From the NCBI RefSeq assembly GCF_920987055.1, contig NZ_CAKLBX010000001.1:1102501-1166500 (forward strand): a stretch of DNA of 64,000 bases, in the 5' to 3' direction. Shown piece by piece: positions 33,004 to 42,251 of the stretch. A model generated the notes under the pieces. That model was not told the DNA's origin and searched no databases. It worked only from the letters and a program-made list of their open reading frames with translations. Each line of letters begins with the position of its first letter. Position 1 is the first letter of the stretch. The translations under genes were made by a program, and so were the position numbers. The DNA is from Novosphingobium sp. CECT 9465 (GTDB lineage Bacteria; Pseudomonadota; Alphaproteobacteria; Sphingomonadales; Sphingomonadaceae).

Positions 33004-34437
33004 ATGGCAGGTGTCGTCGTTGCGGCAAGTCCCGGTGGGAGCGGGTCGGCAGAAGGTTTCCAAGGTGCATGTTCTCAGGCCGCAGGGGCTGAACGGCAAT
33101 GGCCTTCCACGCGGGCTGCCTACTGGGCGCTGTTCGTCATCATTCTGGCGACGTTCCTCAACTTTTTCGATCAGACCGTGTTTGGCATGCTGGCGCAGCG
33201 GGTGAAGGTTGATTTCGGATTGACCGACGAACAGCTTGGTTTCCTTGGCGGGCCAGCCACGATCATCTTCTTCGTGTTTGCGGGGATACCGCTGGCGCGG
33301 CTGGCCGATCTTTATCCCCGCAAATACGTGTTGGCAGGCGGCATGGCAGCCACCGGGGCGGTCATGGGACTTGGCGGAATGGCGCAGGGCTTTGCTCAGT
33401 TCGTCGGAAGCCGCATGTTCCTGGGCGCGGGCGGCTCTGCCCATGCACCTGCGGCTTATTCGATGATTGCAGACTACTTTCCGCCCAAAAAGATCACGCG
33501 GGCGTTCTCGCTGCTGCAACTGGGTTTCATCGGCGGATCGACTATCGGTGTGCTGGCTGGCGGCAAGCTGATCGTGATGCTGGCGGGCTGGCCGGATCAG
33601 ACCGTGCTGGGCCTGCACGTCCACAACTGGCAGTTGATCCTGCTGGGGCAGGCTGCCATGGGATTGATGGCGGCAGGATTGCTGCTGACGGTAAAGGAGC
33701 CGCCACGCCTGCTTTCGGCGCGTTCGTCCGTGGTCGGTGCGCCCCCTGTCAAAAGCCTTGGGCAGCGCATCATCGCTTTCACGGGGCTTGATGCGGCCAA
33801 GGCCATCCACGCGCGGGGGCGGGTTTATTATCCGCTGTTCATCGGGCTTGCGCTGTCTGCGATCGAAACCTTCGGTCTGGCCTTCTGGCGGGTGCCGTTC
33901 ATGATTCGAACGTATGGCTGGGACGAGGCGCAGATCGGCATGGTCATGGCGCCGATGTTGCTGGTTTCGCAACTCGCGGGGATATTCTTCGGCGGCTTCT
34001 TCGTCGAATGGCTGGCCAGGCGCTATGCCGATGCAAATGTGCGCGCGGCCACGATCCTGTTCGGGCTGGTCACGGTCTGCGCCGTCGCCTCGCCGATGAT
34101 GCCCACGGGCGAGGCGAGCCTTGCCGTGATGGCGCTGGGCGGCATGTTCGGTCTTGCCGGGGCGGTGCCGCAGAATGCCGCGATCCAGCGCATTGCGCCC
34201 AATGAAATGCGGGGGCAGGTGACGGCCATCTATTTGTTCATGTTCACCTTTTTTGGCGCAATGGGCAGTTTCGTGGTGGGCACGGTGGCACAGCGCGTGG
34301 TCGGGGTCGAGGCGGACTTGTGGAAGGCGCTGGTCATCACCGCCGGTGTGCTTTTGCCGATCGCCACTTTGGCGATGTTCTTCGGCATCCGCCCCTACCG
34401 CGAAGAAGTGGCACGGCTTGAAGCTGCGGGGATCTGA
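33004..34437 (+). CDS. MFS transporter (spinster-like)
   Basis: This 477-residue protein starts 4 nt after GAGGAGAT. It has about 12 predicted membrane helices. The motif-A region reads GIPLARLADLYPRKYVLAGG and the first helix includes FLNFFDQTVFGML, a pattern of spinster/aromatic-dimer transporters. A long polar N-terminus precedes helix 1. It is probably an uptake system for the aromatic compounds handled by the cluster; the substrate cannot be told from the sequence. Confidence 0.85.
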   Translation: MAGVVVAASPGGSGSAEGFQGACSQAAGAERQWPSTRAAYWALFVIILATFLNFFDQTVFGMLAQRVKVDFGLTDEQLGFLGGPATIIFFVFAGIPLARLADLYPRKYVLAGGMAATGAVMGLGGMAQGFAQFVGSRMFLGAGGSAHAPAAYSMIADYFPPKKITRAFSLLQLGFIGGSTIGVLAGGKLIVMLAGWPDQTVLGLHVHNWQLILLGQAAMGLMAAGLLLTVKEPPRLLSARSSVVGAPPVKSLGQRIIAFTGLDAAKAIHARGRVYYPLFIGLALSAIETFGLAFWRVPFMIRTYGWDEAQIGMVMAPMLLVSQLAGIFFGGFFVEWLARRYADANVRAATILFGLVTVCAVASPMMPTGEASLAVMALGGMFGLAGAVPQNAAIQRIAPNEMRGQVTAIYLFMFTFFGAMGSFVVGTVAQRVVGVEADLWKALVITAGVLLPIATLAMFFGIRPYREEVARLEAAGI

Positions 34438-34486
34438 TTTTCATCAGCGCGTCATCGACCGTTGACAGGCCGGTTGTAGTCGCGCA

Positions 34487-34494
34487 ATTGTTAG
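34487..34494 (-). promoter_or_regulatory. Half-site ATTGTTAG (complement CTAACAAT)
   Basis: A half-site identical to the CTAACAAT arm of the two palindromes lies 31 bp before the NTF2-like start. The partner half is not clear. Confidence 0.35.
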
Positions 34495-34524
34495 TAACAC
34501 AAACTAAATCCATGGGAGCTGGAC

Positions 34525-35265
34525 GTGTCTGATACCAACCAGATTGCCGCGCTTGAAAACCGCCTGGCCGACCTTGAACAGCGCCTTGCGCTGCGTGAGG
34601 ATGAACTCGACATCCGCAAATTGCAGCACCTTTACGGCTACCTGATCGACAAATGCCTGTATAACGAAACGGTGGACCTGTTCACCGATGATGGCGAAGT
34701 GCGCTTCTTCGGCGGTGTATGGAAAGGCAAGGAGGGCGTGCGCCGCCTCTATGTCGAACGCTTCCAGAAGCGCTTTACTTATGGCAACAATGGCCCGATC
34801 GACGGTTTCCTGCTGGATCATCCGCAGTTGCAGGACATCATCAATGTCCAGCCTGATGGCGTTACAGCTTATGGTCGCGCCCGCTCGATGATGCAGGCTG
34901 GCCGCCACAAGGATTATGAAGGCGATGCTCCACACCTCAAGGCGCGCCAGTGGTGGGAAGGCGGCATCTACGAAAACACCTACAAGAAGGTGGACGGCAT
35001 CTGGCGGATGCACAGCCTGAACTACATGCCGATCTGGCATGGCCACTATGAATCCGGCTGGGCCAACACCCCGCCTGAATTCGTGCCTTTCCCGAAGTTG
35101 ACTTACCCCGAAGACCCGACCGGACCCGACGTTCTGATCGAGGACAACTGGCTGTGGCCGACGCACAAGATCACGCCGTTCCACATGAAGCACCCGGTGA
35201 CGGGCGAGGAAATCGTCGCGCAGCGCTGGCAGGGTGACATCGACCGCGAGAACACGAAGAAGTAA
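34525..35265 (+). CDS. NTF2-fold (SnoaL-like) protein, possible aromatic-dimer lyase
   Basis: This 246-residue protein has a GTG start after GGGAGCTGGAC. A helical N-terminus (LENRLADLEQRLALREDELDIRKLQHLYGY) leads into an alpha+beta barrel (YNETVDLFTDDGEVRFFGGVWKGKEGVRRLY). The length and fold match sphingomonad cofactor-free deformylating lyases of lignin dimers (LdpA for diarylpropanes, PcfL for phenylcoumarans) that make a stilbene and formaldehyde. The stilbene-cleaving dioxygenase five genes away fits this. Function is an inference from the fold and neighbourhood, not from active-site residues. Confidence 0.65.
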   Translation: MSDTNQIAALENRLADLEQRLALREDELDIRKLQHLYGYLIDKCLYNETVDLFTDDGEVRFFGGVWKGKEGVRRLYVERFQKRFTYGNNGPIDGFLLDHPQLQDIINVQPDGVTAYGRARSMMQAGRHKDYEGDAPHLKARQWWEGGIYENTYKKVDGIWRMHSLNYMPIWHGHYESGWANTPPEFVPFPKLTYPEDPTGPDVLIEDNWLWPTHKITPFHMKHPVTGEEIVAQRWQGDIDRENTKK

Positions 35266-35324
35266 TGGATTGCGGGCGGGGGCAAGGTTCCGTCCTGCTC
35301 CCGCCCGCAACAAATGGAATTGCC

Positions 35325-36755
35325 ATGACCCAATATCCCTCTCTCCACATGATCATCGATGGCCAGCAGATTGCAGGCGGCGGTCGCCGCACGCACGCTG
35401 TCGTCAATCCCGCCACGGGTGAAACCATCGGCGAGTTGCCGCTGGCCGATGCAGCAGACCTCGACCGCGCGCTTGAAGTTGCTGCCGAAGGTTTTCGCAT
35501 CTGGCGTAACAGCACGCCGCAACAGCGCGCTGCCGTACTGCAAGGCGCGGCCCGGTTGATGGTCGAGCGGCAGGAAGACCTAGCGCGGATCGCCACGATG
35601 GAGGAGGGCAAGACCCTTGCCGAAGCGCGCATCGAAGTGATGATGAACGTTGGGCTGTTCAATTTCTATGCGGGCGAAGTGTTCCGCATCTATGGCCGCA
35701 CCTTGGTTCGCCCGGCGGGTATGCGCAGCACGGTCACGCATGAACCGGTCGGCCCGGTCGCGGCGTTTGCGCCGTGGAACTTCCCGCTCGGCAATCCCGG
35801 CCGCAAGCTCGGCGCGCCGATTGCAGCGGGCTGCTCTGTGATCCTCAAGGCGGCGGAAGAAACCCCGGCTTCGGCGCTGGGTGTGCTCCAATGCCTGCTC
35901 GATGCAGGGTTGCCCGCCCAAGTGGCGCAGGCCGTGTTCGGTGTGCCGGACGAGGTCAGCCGCCATCTGCTCGGCTCGCCCATCATCCGCAAGCTGTCGT
36001 TCACCGGATCGACCGTGATCGGCAAGCATCTCGCCCGGCTTGCCACAGACAACATGCTGCGCACCACGATGGAACTGGGGGGGCACGGACCCGTGCTGGT
36101 CTTTGCCGATGCCGACATTGATCGTGTGCTCGATACCGTGGTTCCGCACAAATTCCGCAACGCCGGGCAGGTCTGCGTTTCTCCCACCCGCTTCATCGTG
36201 GAAGAAGGCGTGTTCGACCGCTTCCGTGACGGGTTTGTGGAACGGGCCAAAGCGATCAAGGTCGGCAACGGGCTTGAAGAAGGCTCGCAGATGGGACCAA
36301 TGGCCAACCCCCGCCGCCCCGAAGCGATGGACCACCTGATCGGCGATGCCACCGCGCGCGGGGCAAAGCTGCACACTGGCGGGCAGCGTGTTGGCAACGC
36401 GGGCTATTTCTATGCGCCCACGGTCCTGTCGGAAATCCCGCTGGATGCTCTGATCATGAACGAAGAACCGTTCGGCCCGGTGGCGCTGCTGAACGCCTAT
36501 AGTGGCGAAGATGCGATGATCGCCGAGGCGAACCGCCTGCCTTATGGTCTTGCCGCCTATGCCTGGACCGATAGCGCCGCGCGCCAGAAGCGGCTCGCCC
36601 GTGAGATCGAGACGGGGATGCTGGGGCTGAACACGACCATGATCGGTGGATCGGATTCCCCGTTCGGTGGGGTCAAGTGGTCTGGCCACGGTGCAGAAGA
36701 TGGCCCGGAAGGCCTGATGGCCTGCCTTGTCACCAAAGCGGTGCACGAAGGCTGA
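35325..36755 (+). CDS. Aldehyde dehydrogenase (NAD(P)+-dependent)
   Basis: This 476-residue ALDH superfamily enzyme starts MTQYPSLHMIIDGQQIAGGG. The NAD-binding region has FAPWNFPLGNPGRKLGAPI and LSFTGSTVIGKHL. The general base is in MELGGHGPVLVF and the nucleophilic Cys in NAGQVCVSPTRF. It is shaped like succinate-semialdehyde/vanillin-type dehydrogenases. In this cluster it would oxidise vanillin or a 5-formyl aromatic aldehyde released by the dioxygenase to the acid. It lies 59 bp after the NTF2-like gene. Confidence 0.85.
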   Translation: MTQYPSLHMIIDGQQIAGGGRRTHAVVNPATGETIGELPLADAADLDRALEVAAEGFRIWRNSTPQQRAAVLQGAARLMVERQEDLARIATMEEGKTLAEARIEVMMNVGLFNFYAGEVFRIYGRTLVRPAGMRSTVTHEPVGPVAAFAPWNFPLGNPGRKLGAPIAAGCSVILKAAEETPASALGVLQCLLDAGLPAQVAQAVFGVPDEVSRHLLGSPIIRKLSFTGSTVIGKHLARLATDNMLRTTMELGGHGPVLVFADADIDRVLDTVVPHKFRNAGQVCVSPTRFIVEEGVFDRFRDGFVERAKAIKVGNGLEEGSQMGPMANPRRPEAMDHLIGDATARGAKLHTGGQRVGNAGYFYAPTVLSEIPLDALIMNEEPFGPVALLNAYSGEDAMIAEANRLPYGLAAYAWTDSAARQKRLAREIETGMLGLNTTMIGGSDSPFGGVKWSGHGAEDGPEGLMACLVTKAVHEG

Positions 36756-36764
36756 GTTATTATT

Positions 36765-36890
36765 CCTCCCCGGCACGGGGAGGGGGACCATGCAAAGCAT
36801 GGTGGAGGGGCGCCTCCGCAAAGTGCTGGTTTATTGGGCCTGTGCCCCTCCACCAGCCTGCGGCTGGTCCCCCTCCCCGTGCCGGGGAGG
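36765..36890. repeat. REP-type palindromic element (126 bp) before ligW
   Basis: Starts CCTCCCCGGCACGGGGAGGG, ends CCCCGTGCCGGGGAGG, with inner hairpins ACCATGC/GCATGGT and ACCAGCC/GGCTGGT. A near copy lies at 52305-52426. Its last bases (GGGGAGGAG) form the ligW ribosome-binding site. Confidence 0.85.
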
Positions 36891-36897
36891 AGCGACG

Positions 36898-37950
36898 ATG
36901 CAAGATCTGAAAACCGGCGGGGGCCAAGGCTACCTGCGTATCGCCACCGAAGAGGCTTTCGCCACGCGCGAACAGGTCGATGCGTTCCTGCGCATGATCA
37001 AGGACGGCACGGCGGACAAGGGCATGGTCTCGCTCTGGGGCTTCTACGGCACGTCGCCGTCGGAACGCGCCACGCAGATTCTCGAACGCCTGCTCGATCT
37101 GGGCGAACGCCGCATTGCCGATATGGACGCCGCTGGCATCGACAAGGCAATTCTCGCGCTGACCTCGCCCGGCGTGCAGCCGATACTCGACACCGAAGAA
37201 GCCAGGGGCATCGCCGCCCGCGCCAACAATCTTTTGGCCGACGCTTGCGAGAAGTATCCTGATCGCTTCATCGGCATGGGCACGGTGGCCCCGCAAGACC
37301 CGGAATGGTCGGCGCAAGAGATTCATCGCGGCGCAAAGGAGCTGGGCTTCAAGGGCATCCAGATCAACAGCCACACGCAGGGCCGCTATCTGGACGAGGA
37401 ATTCTTCGACCCGATCTTCCGTGCCCTGGTCGAGGTGGACCAGCCGCTCTACATCCACCCGGCAACATCACCCGATTCCATGATCGGCCCGATGCTCGAA
37501 GCGGGCCTTGATGGCGCGGTATTCGGGTTCGGCGTTGAAACCGGGATGCATCTGCTGCGCCTGATCACCATCGGCATTTTCGACAAGTACCCGACCTTGC
37601 AGATCATGGTCGGCCACATGGGCGAGGCGCTGCCCTACTGGCTTTACCGGCTTGATTACATGCATCAGGCAGGCGTCCGTTCGCAGCGCTATGAACGCAT
37701 GAAGCCGCTGAAAAAGACCATCGCCGAATATCTGAAGTCGAACGTGCTCGTCACCAATTCGGGCGTGGCGTGGGAACCGGCGGTCAAGTTCTGCCAGCAG
37801 GTCATGGGCGAAGACCGCGTGATGTACGCGATGGATTACCCGTACCAGTATGTGCCGCAGGAAGTGCATGCCATGGACGCCATGGACATGAGCGCAGAAA
37901 CGAAGAAGAAGTTCTTCCAGACAAACGCCGAGCGCTGGTTCAAGCTGTGA
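36898..37950 (+). CDS. ligW: 5-carboxyvanillate decarboxylase LigW
   Basis: This 350-residue amidohydrolase of the ACMSD family starts MQDLKTGGGQGYLRIATEEAF. It carries metal and active-site residues of LigW: Glu19 in ATEEAF, His in IHPATSP, His in VGHMGEALPYW and Asp in YAMDYPYQY. LigW uses Mn(II) for non-oxidative decarboxylation of 5-carboxyvanillate to vanillate, a step after cleavage of biphenyl or phenylcoumaran lignin dimers. From memory the sequence is very close to LigW of Novosphingobium. The ribosome-binding site comes from the repeat at 36765-36890. Followed by an MFS gene 22 bp on. Confidence 0.9.
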   Translation: MQDLKTGGGQGYLRIATEEAFATREQVDAFLRMIKDGTADKGMVSLWGFYGTSPSERATQILERLLDLGERRIADMDAAGIDKAILALTSPGVQPILDTEEARGIAARANNLLADACEKYPDRFIGMGTVAPQDPEWSAQEIHRGAKELGFKGIQINSHTQGRYLDEEFFDPIFRALVEVDQPLYIHPATSPDSMIGPMLEAGLDGAVFGFGVETGMHLLRLITIGIFDKYPTLQIMVGHMGEALPYWLYRLDYMHQAGVRSQRYERMKPLKKTIAEYLKSNVLVTNSGVAWEPAVKFCQQVMGEDRVMYAMDYPYQYVPQEVHAMDAMDMSAETKKKFFQTNAERWFKL

Positions 37951-37972
37951 CTCAGGTGTGGAGAGGAACGCC

Positions 37973-39568
37973 ATGACCACGCAACCACGCCGCGATCTCG
38001 CACCGGGAGCATGGTACGCGCTTGTCCTCGTCGCGCTGACCAATGCGATGAGCCTGCTCGACAGGCAGATTCTCGCGATCCTCGCCCCTGCGATCAAGGC
38101 TGACCTCAAGATTGGCGATGCCGAGATGGGGCTGCTTTACGGCACCGTGTTTGCGTTGTTCTATGCGCTGTTCTCGCTGCCGGTGGGGCGGCTTGCCGAT
38201 GGCTGGGTGCGTACGCGCCTGCTGGCGGTCAGCCTTCTGTTCTGGTCTGCGGCAACCGGGCTTGCCGGTTTCGCCAGCAGTTTCACATTGCTGGCCTTGT
38301 CTCGGCTGGGCGTTGGGATTGGTGAGGCCGCGACGCAGCCTGCCGGAACCTCGCTGATCTACGATTTCTGGCCGAAACACCGGCGCGGGTTCGTGATGTC
38401 GGTCATGGCGTCTGCCGTGGCGCTGGGGCTTGGCGGTTCGCTTATCCTTGGCGGCGTGGCGGCGCATTGGTGGGACGTCACATATGCCGCAGGGGCGGCG
38501 CCGGGCGGCCTGCGCGGCTGGCAGTTTGCATTTCTGGTGGCGGCGGCGCCGGGCTTTGTGCTGGCAGCGGTCATGTGGCGCCTGAAGGAACCGGTGCGCG
38601 GGCAGATGGACGGGATCGCCACTGCGCCTGATCCGCACCCCTTCCGTGCCAGCTTTGCGCTGCTCGGATCGGTAACGCCGGGGTTCCACTGGCTGGGCAT
38701 GAAGGGCCGGGGCGCGAGCGCTGGCATGGTGCGCGGCAACCTGCTGGCGCTGGCGTTGATCGTGGGGGCCGCCGCTGGCCTGACCGTGATCAGCAGCGCG
38801 ATCAGTCCCAAGCCGCTGATGGTGCTTGGCGGCATTTCGCTCAACCCACATGCGTTGCAATGGACCGTCATCGGGCTGGGCGTGTTCGTGATCGTCAACT
38901 TGCTGCAAGGCATGAAGATGGGTGATGCTCAGGCGTTTCGCGTGATTACGCGTTCACCCACATTGCTGATGTGCATTGCGGTGGGGACGCTGCAATGTTC
39001 GCTCAATTACGGGATGATGGCGTTCAACCCCAGCTTCCTGATCCGCACTTACGGGTTGACGATGCAGGAAACGGCGTTGCAGTTCGGCCTGCTCTCGGCC
39101 GGGATGGGCATTCTAGGCCCGCTGGCGTGGGGTCCGCTGTCCGATTGGCTCAACCAGCGCTTTCCCGGCAGCGGGCGGGCTTGGGTGGGGCTTTTCGCGA
39201 TGGGTGTATCGCCGCTGCTGTCGTTCTGGGTCTATTTCGCGCCTGATCCCGGCAGCTTTTACCTGCGCTTCCTGCTGTACAGCTTCATCCTGACCGGGTG
39301 GATGCCGCCGCTATATGCGATCCTGTACGATCAGGTTCTGCCCCGGATGCGCGGGCTTACGGCCAGTTTCTACCTGCTGGTGATGACCATTCTGGGCATG
39401 GGCATCGGCCCTTATGTGGTCGGGCTGCTGTCAGACGCAACCGGTTCCCTGCGCACCGCCATGCTGTCGATCAATGTTGTGGCGGTGCCGATCGTGCTGC
39501 TTCTGGTCCTGATCGCAAGACGTGCCGAGCGCGACGAAGCGGCATTGCTGGAGAGGGCGGCGGGGTAG
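37973..39568 (+). CDS. MFS transporter (spinster-like)
   Basis: This 531-residue permease starts MTTQPRRDLAPGAWYALVLV, with GAGAGGAAC upstream. It has at least 12 membrane helices. LTNAMSLLDRQILAILAP and SLPVGRLADGWVRTRLLAV are typical of spinster-type carriers, and a long central loop separates the halves. It lies 22 bp downstream of ligW on the same strand. A second uptake system for lignin aromatic acids or dimers is likely. Confidence 0.85.
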   Translation: MTTQPRRDLAPGAWYALVLVALTNAMSLLDRQILAILAPAIKADLKIGDAEMGLLYGTVFALFYALFSLPVGRLADGWVRTRLLAVSLLFWSAATGLAGFASSFTLLALSRLGVGIGEAATQPAGTSLIYDFWPKHRRGFVMSVMASAVALGLGGSLILGGVAAHWWDVTYAAGAAPGGLRGWQFAFLVAAAPGFVLAAVMWRLKEPVRGQMDGIATAPDPHPFRASFALLGSVTPGFHWLGMKGRGASAGMVRGNLLALALIVGAAAGLTVISSAISPKPLMVLGGISLNPHALQWTVIGLGVFVIVNLLQGMKMGDAQAFRVITRSPTLLMCIAVGTLQCSLNYGMMAFNPSFLIRTYGLTMQETALQFGLLSAGMGILGPLAWGPLSDWLNQRFPGSGRAWVGLFAMGVSPLLSFWVYFAPDPGSFYLRFLLYSFILTGWMPPLYAILYDQVLPRMRGLTASFYLLVMTILGMGIGPYVVGLLSDATGSLRTAMLSINVVAVPIVLLLVLIARRAERDEAALLERAAG

Positions 39569-39589
39569 AAGGCTACCCCGCCAGCCGGT

Positions 39590-40705
39590 TCACGCAACCG
39601 AGACTTTCAGCACAGGCTTGATAACGCGTCCGCTTTCGCTCGCTTCGAAGGCTTCGTTGATGTCGTCGAACGCGAACGTCTCGATCAGCCGGTCGAACGG
39701 ATAGCGCCCGGCCAAATGGTGTTCGATCAACTGCGGAATGAACACCTGGGGGTCGCTGTCGCCCTCAAGGATGCCCATCACCCGTTTGCCGCCGCCCATC
39801 AGCGAAGTTTCGTTGAAGTGCAGCATGGCATCGGCGTCCGATGCGCCGACAAGGCCGAGGATTCCGCGCGGGGCAAGCAGGCCGAAGGCAAGTTCGATCA
39901 GTTTGCCAAGACCGGTGGTGTCGAAGGCATAGTTCAGACCTTCAGGGCATATCTCGCCCAGTGCCGCCGCAACATCGCCATCACCTTTGATCGTATGCGT
40001 TGCCCCCAGTTCGCGGGCGAGCGCCAGGCGGCTGTCATGCAGATCGATCGCGATGATCGGATCGGCCCCGGCAATCCGCGCCGCCATGATCGCGGACAGA
40101 CCGACCGCGCCAGCACCGAACACGGCAAGCGAGCGTCCGGCCTTGACCGCCATCGAATTGAGCACCGCACCTGCCCCGGTCTGAAGCCCGCAGCCCAGCG
40201 GGCCAAGCAGTTCCAGCGGTACGTCTTTGGCATTCGCAGGCACCTTCACCACGTTGCGTTCCGTAGCGATCGCATGGGTGGCGAACGAGGACTGGCCGAA
40301 GAAGTGGCTGTGGACCGGGCCTTGCGCCGTGCTGATCGCCATGCTGCCATCGGGGCGGGCGCTGGCGAAGTTGTGCAGCCCGAAGTCATAGCAATAGGCA
40401 GGCGCGTCGTCCGCGCAGTTGGGGCAGGCGCCGCAACTGGCGAATGACAGCACTACGGCGTCACCGGGGACGAGCGTTGTTACTCCTGCACCCACGGCTT
40501 CGACCACGCCCGATCCCTCATGCCCAAGAACGACTGGCAACGGGACCGGCAATTGTCGGTCCCGCACGGCCATGTCGGTATGGCACACGCCGGCACCGAC
40601 GATGCGAACAAGCACCTCGCCCGCGCGGGGGGCATCGATCCGGGCTTCCTCGATGGAAAATCCGGCTTGCCCTTCACGGCACACCGCAGCGCGAATTGCC
40701 GTCAT
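39590..40705 (-). CDS. Zinc-dependent aryl-alcohol dehydrogenase
   Basis: This 371-residue medium-chain dehydrogenase has catalytic-zinc residues in GAGVCHTDMAVRD and LGHEGSGVVEAVG, structural-zinc cysteines in CGACPNCADDAPAYC, and the Rossmann motif VFGAGAVGLSAI. The protein resembles benzyl/aryl-alcohol dehydrogenases (XylB class). The gene overlaps the dioxygenase gene (ATGA), so the two are co-translated, and the product presumably interconverts an aromatic alcohol and aldehyde such as the vanillyl pair. Confidence 0.85.
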   Translation of the reverse strand: MTAIRAAVCREGQAGFSIEEARIDAPRAGEVLVRIVGAGVCHTDMAVRDRQLPVPLPVVLGHEGSGVVEAVGAGVTTLVPGDAVVLSFASCGACPNCADDAPAYCYDFGLHNFASARPDGSMAISTAQGPVHSHFFGQSSFATHAIATERNVVKVPANAKDVPLELLGPLGCGLQTGAGAVLNSMAVKAGRSLAVFGAGAVGLSAIMAARIAGADPIIAIDLHDSRLALARELGATHTIKGDGDVAAALGEICPEGLNYAFDTTGLGKLIELAFGLLAPRGILGLVGASDADAMLHFNETSLMGGGKRVMGILEGDSDPQVFIPQLIEHHLAGRYPFDRLIETFAFDDINEAFEASESGRVIKPVLKVSVA

Positions 40706-42186
40706 GCTGCGACCATTCCCTCGGCCAGACCGATCTGGTCGGCGTTGGCCCAGTTGCCGTGCAGGCCAAAGCGCAAGCGGATGGGCACGGCCACGCGCGC
40801 CACCGGTCCTTTTTCGATGTCGAGAGCATCAAGGATCAGCAGGTCGGAACGCAATTCGTCGATACGGTTGCAGACCATTACGATCCAGCCTTCGCCTTCG
40901 GGAGCATCCTTGCTGCGTGGTACGAAGCACGGTTCCTGCAGCGTTGCCGTCGGCCCGCACCACCAGTGCTGTTCCGTGCCGGTTTGCAGATCGAGCAGGC
41001 ACAAGCTGTTGAGCAGCATGCCGGAAATGCTCCGTACCGAAGTGTCGACCGGCTTGGTCGGATCGATTTCCAGCATCCAGCCATAGCGATAGGGCAGTCC
41101 GGTGAAGCGATCGTCGATGCGAGGAAATTCGCCGATCGATTCGCTCAGCCGGGTGATGGCGGCAAAGTCTTCGCTGTTGGACGAAAGGTCGACCGTCCAT
41201 CGTGTCGGTCGGCTTGATCCCGCCACGGGATCGAACGGGGCACCATCGACGTCGGGAAAGAACGGGAACATGTTGTTCGGCGCTTCAGGCACGTCGATGT
41301 GGACTTTGGTGCCTTCCTGGAACGCGTTGAAAACGTGGCTGGCAAAGCAGTTGTCGCGCTTGAACCAGCGGATATCGGCATCGGTTACGGCGTCACGGCG
41401 CGGAATAACGCCGAGGTAGACCGGCATCTTCGTGTCGAAGCCGAAGTGCGGCAGGCCCTTTTCGAGACGCTCCCAGCTGCCGATCGATGGCACGATGTGC
41501 AGCACGAGATAGTCCTCGGTGATGCCGAAATCGTGCATCATGCAGTAGTAAGGCACCTTGAACCAGATTTCGCGGATCAGTTCGCCTGCCGGGCTGATTT
41601 CCATGTAAGTCACGTCGTCGGTGCACAGGCCCGACGCGGCATAGCCGATGGCGACCATGTTGCCGGTCTTCGGATCGATCTTGGGGTGTGCGGTAAAGGT
41701 CTGGCCGGTCATCTTGCCGCCGAACTTTTCAAAGCCGAACGTCTCCATCGTGGCCGGGTCCATCACCAGCGCGGGACTGTCTTCCTTCATCGCCCACAAT
41801 TTTCCGGCAAAGATGAAGGCGTTGGTGTTGGCGGTGGAGCGGTATTCGCCCTTCACGCTTTCGTCATCGGTCAGCGGGTTGCGGTAAGCGCCGAACAGGC
41901 CCTTGCCCGCCGCCCTTTCCAGCTTCCACTTGTCGGTCTTGGCCCAGCGCTGGCGGAAATCCACCTGGCCGTCGTGGATGTGGAAGCGGGTGATCATGCC
42001 ATCACCGTTGAAGGCAATGTCATCGCCCAGCCGGGGAGGAAACTGCGCGTCAGGCTGGACGCGATAGAAAGCGCCGTTTAACCCTGCGGGAATCGTGCCT
42101 TCGTGGGCAAGATCGGCGATGTCCGCTTCAATCCGCGACGGTGTGTTGAATCCCGTGAAGCCGGGGGTATCGGGAAATTGTGCCAT
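40702..42186 (-). CDS. Stilbene-cleaving carotenoid oxygenase (NOV1/LsdD-type lignostilbene dioxygenase)
   Basis: This 494-residue non-heme iron dioxygenase of the carotenoid cleavage family starts MAQFPDTPGFTGFNTPSRIE. Four iron-ligand histidines fall at 167 (FTAHPK), 218 (CMMHDF), 284 (FASHVF) and 476 (GLHGNW), as I recall them for NOV1 of Novosphingobium. The substrate-binding residues described for NOV1, F59, Y101 and K134, are also present at the same numbers. The enzyme cleaves the central double bond of 4-hydroxystilbenes with O2 to give two aldehydes. First gene of a two-gene operon with the alcohol dehydrogenase, divergent from the MarR gene. Confidence 0.9.
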   Translation of the reverse strand: MAQFPDTPGFTGFNTPSRIEADIADLAHEGTIPAGLNGAFYRVQPDAQFPPRLGDDIAFNGDGMITRFHIHDGQVDFRQRWAKTDKWKLERAAGKGLFGAYRNPLTDDESVKGEYRSTANTNAFIFAGKLWAMKEDSPALVMDPATMETFGFEKFGGKMTGQTFTAHPKIDPKTGNMVAIGYAASGLCTDDVTYMEISPAGELIREIWFKVPYYCMMHDFGITEDYLVLHIVPSIGSWERLEKGLPHFGFDTKMPVYLGVIPRRDAVTDADIRWFKRDNCFASHVFNAFQEGTKVHIDVPEAPNNMFPFFPDVDGAPFDPVAGSSRPTRWTVDLSSNSEDFAAITRLSESIGEFPRIDDRFTGLPYRYGWMLEIDPTKPVDTSVRSISGMLLNSLCLLDLQTGTEQHWWCGPTATLQEPCFVPRSKDAPEGEGWIVMVCNRIDELRSDLLILDALDIEKGPVARVAVPIRLRFGLHGNWANADQIGLAEGMVAA

Positions 42187-42203
42187 GGTATCCTCCTGCT
42201 GAT

Positions 42204-42224
42204 ATTGTATGTATTGCTAACAAT
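42204..42224. promoter_or_regulatory. Palindromic operator candidate between dioxygenase and MarR genes
   Basis: ATTGTATG-N5-CTAACAAT, a 21-bp imperfect palindrome in the 65-bp divergent region. The arms match at 6 of 8 positions. Similar sites lie at 32924 and (half) 34487. Confidence 0.7.
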
Positions 42225-42251
42225 TAGACAAGAGCATTCAGGGGCAGGTCA

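Noticed and set aside
35580..36821. 413-codon minus-strand frame
   Set aside because: It lies opposite the aldehyde dehydrogenase and has shadow-type composition.
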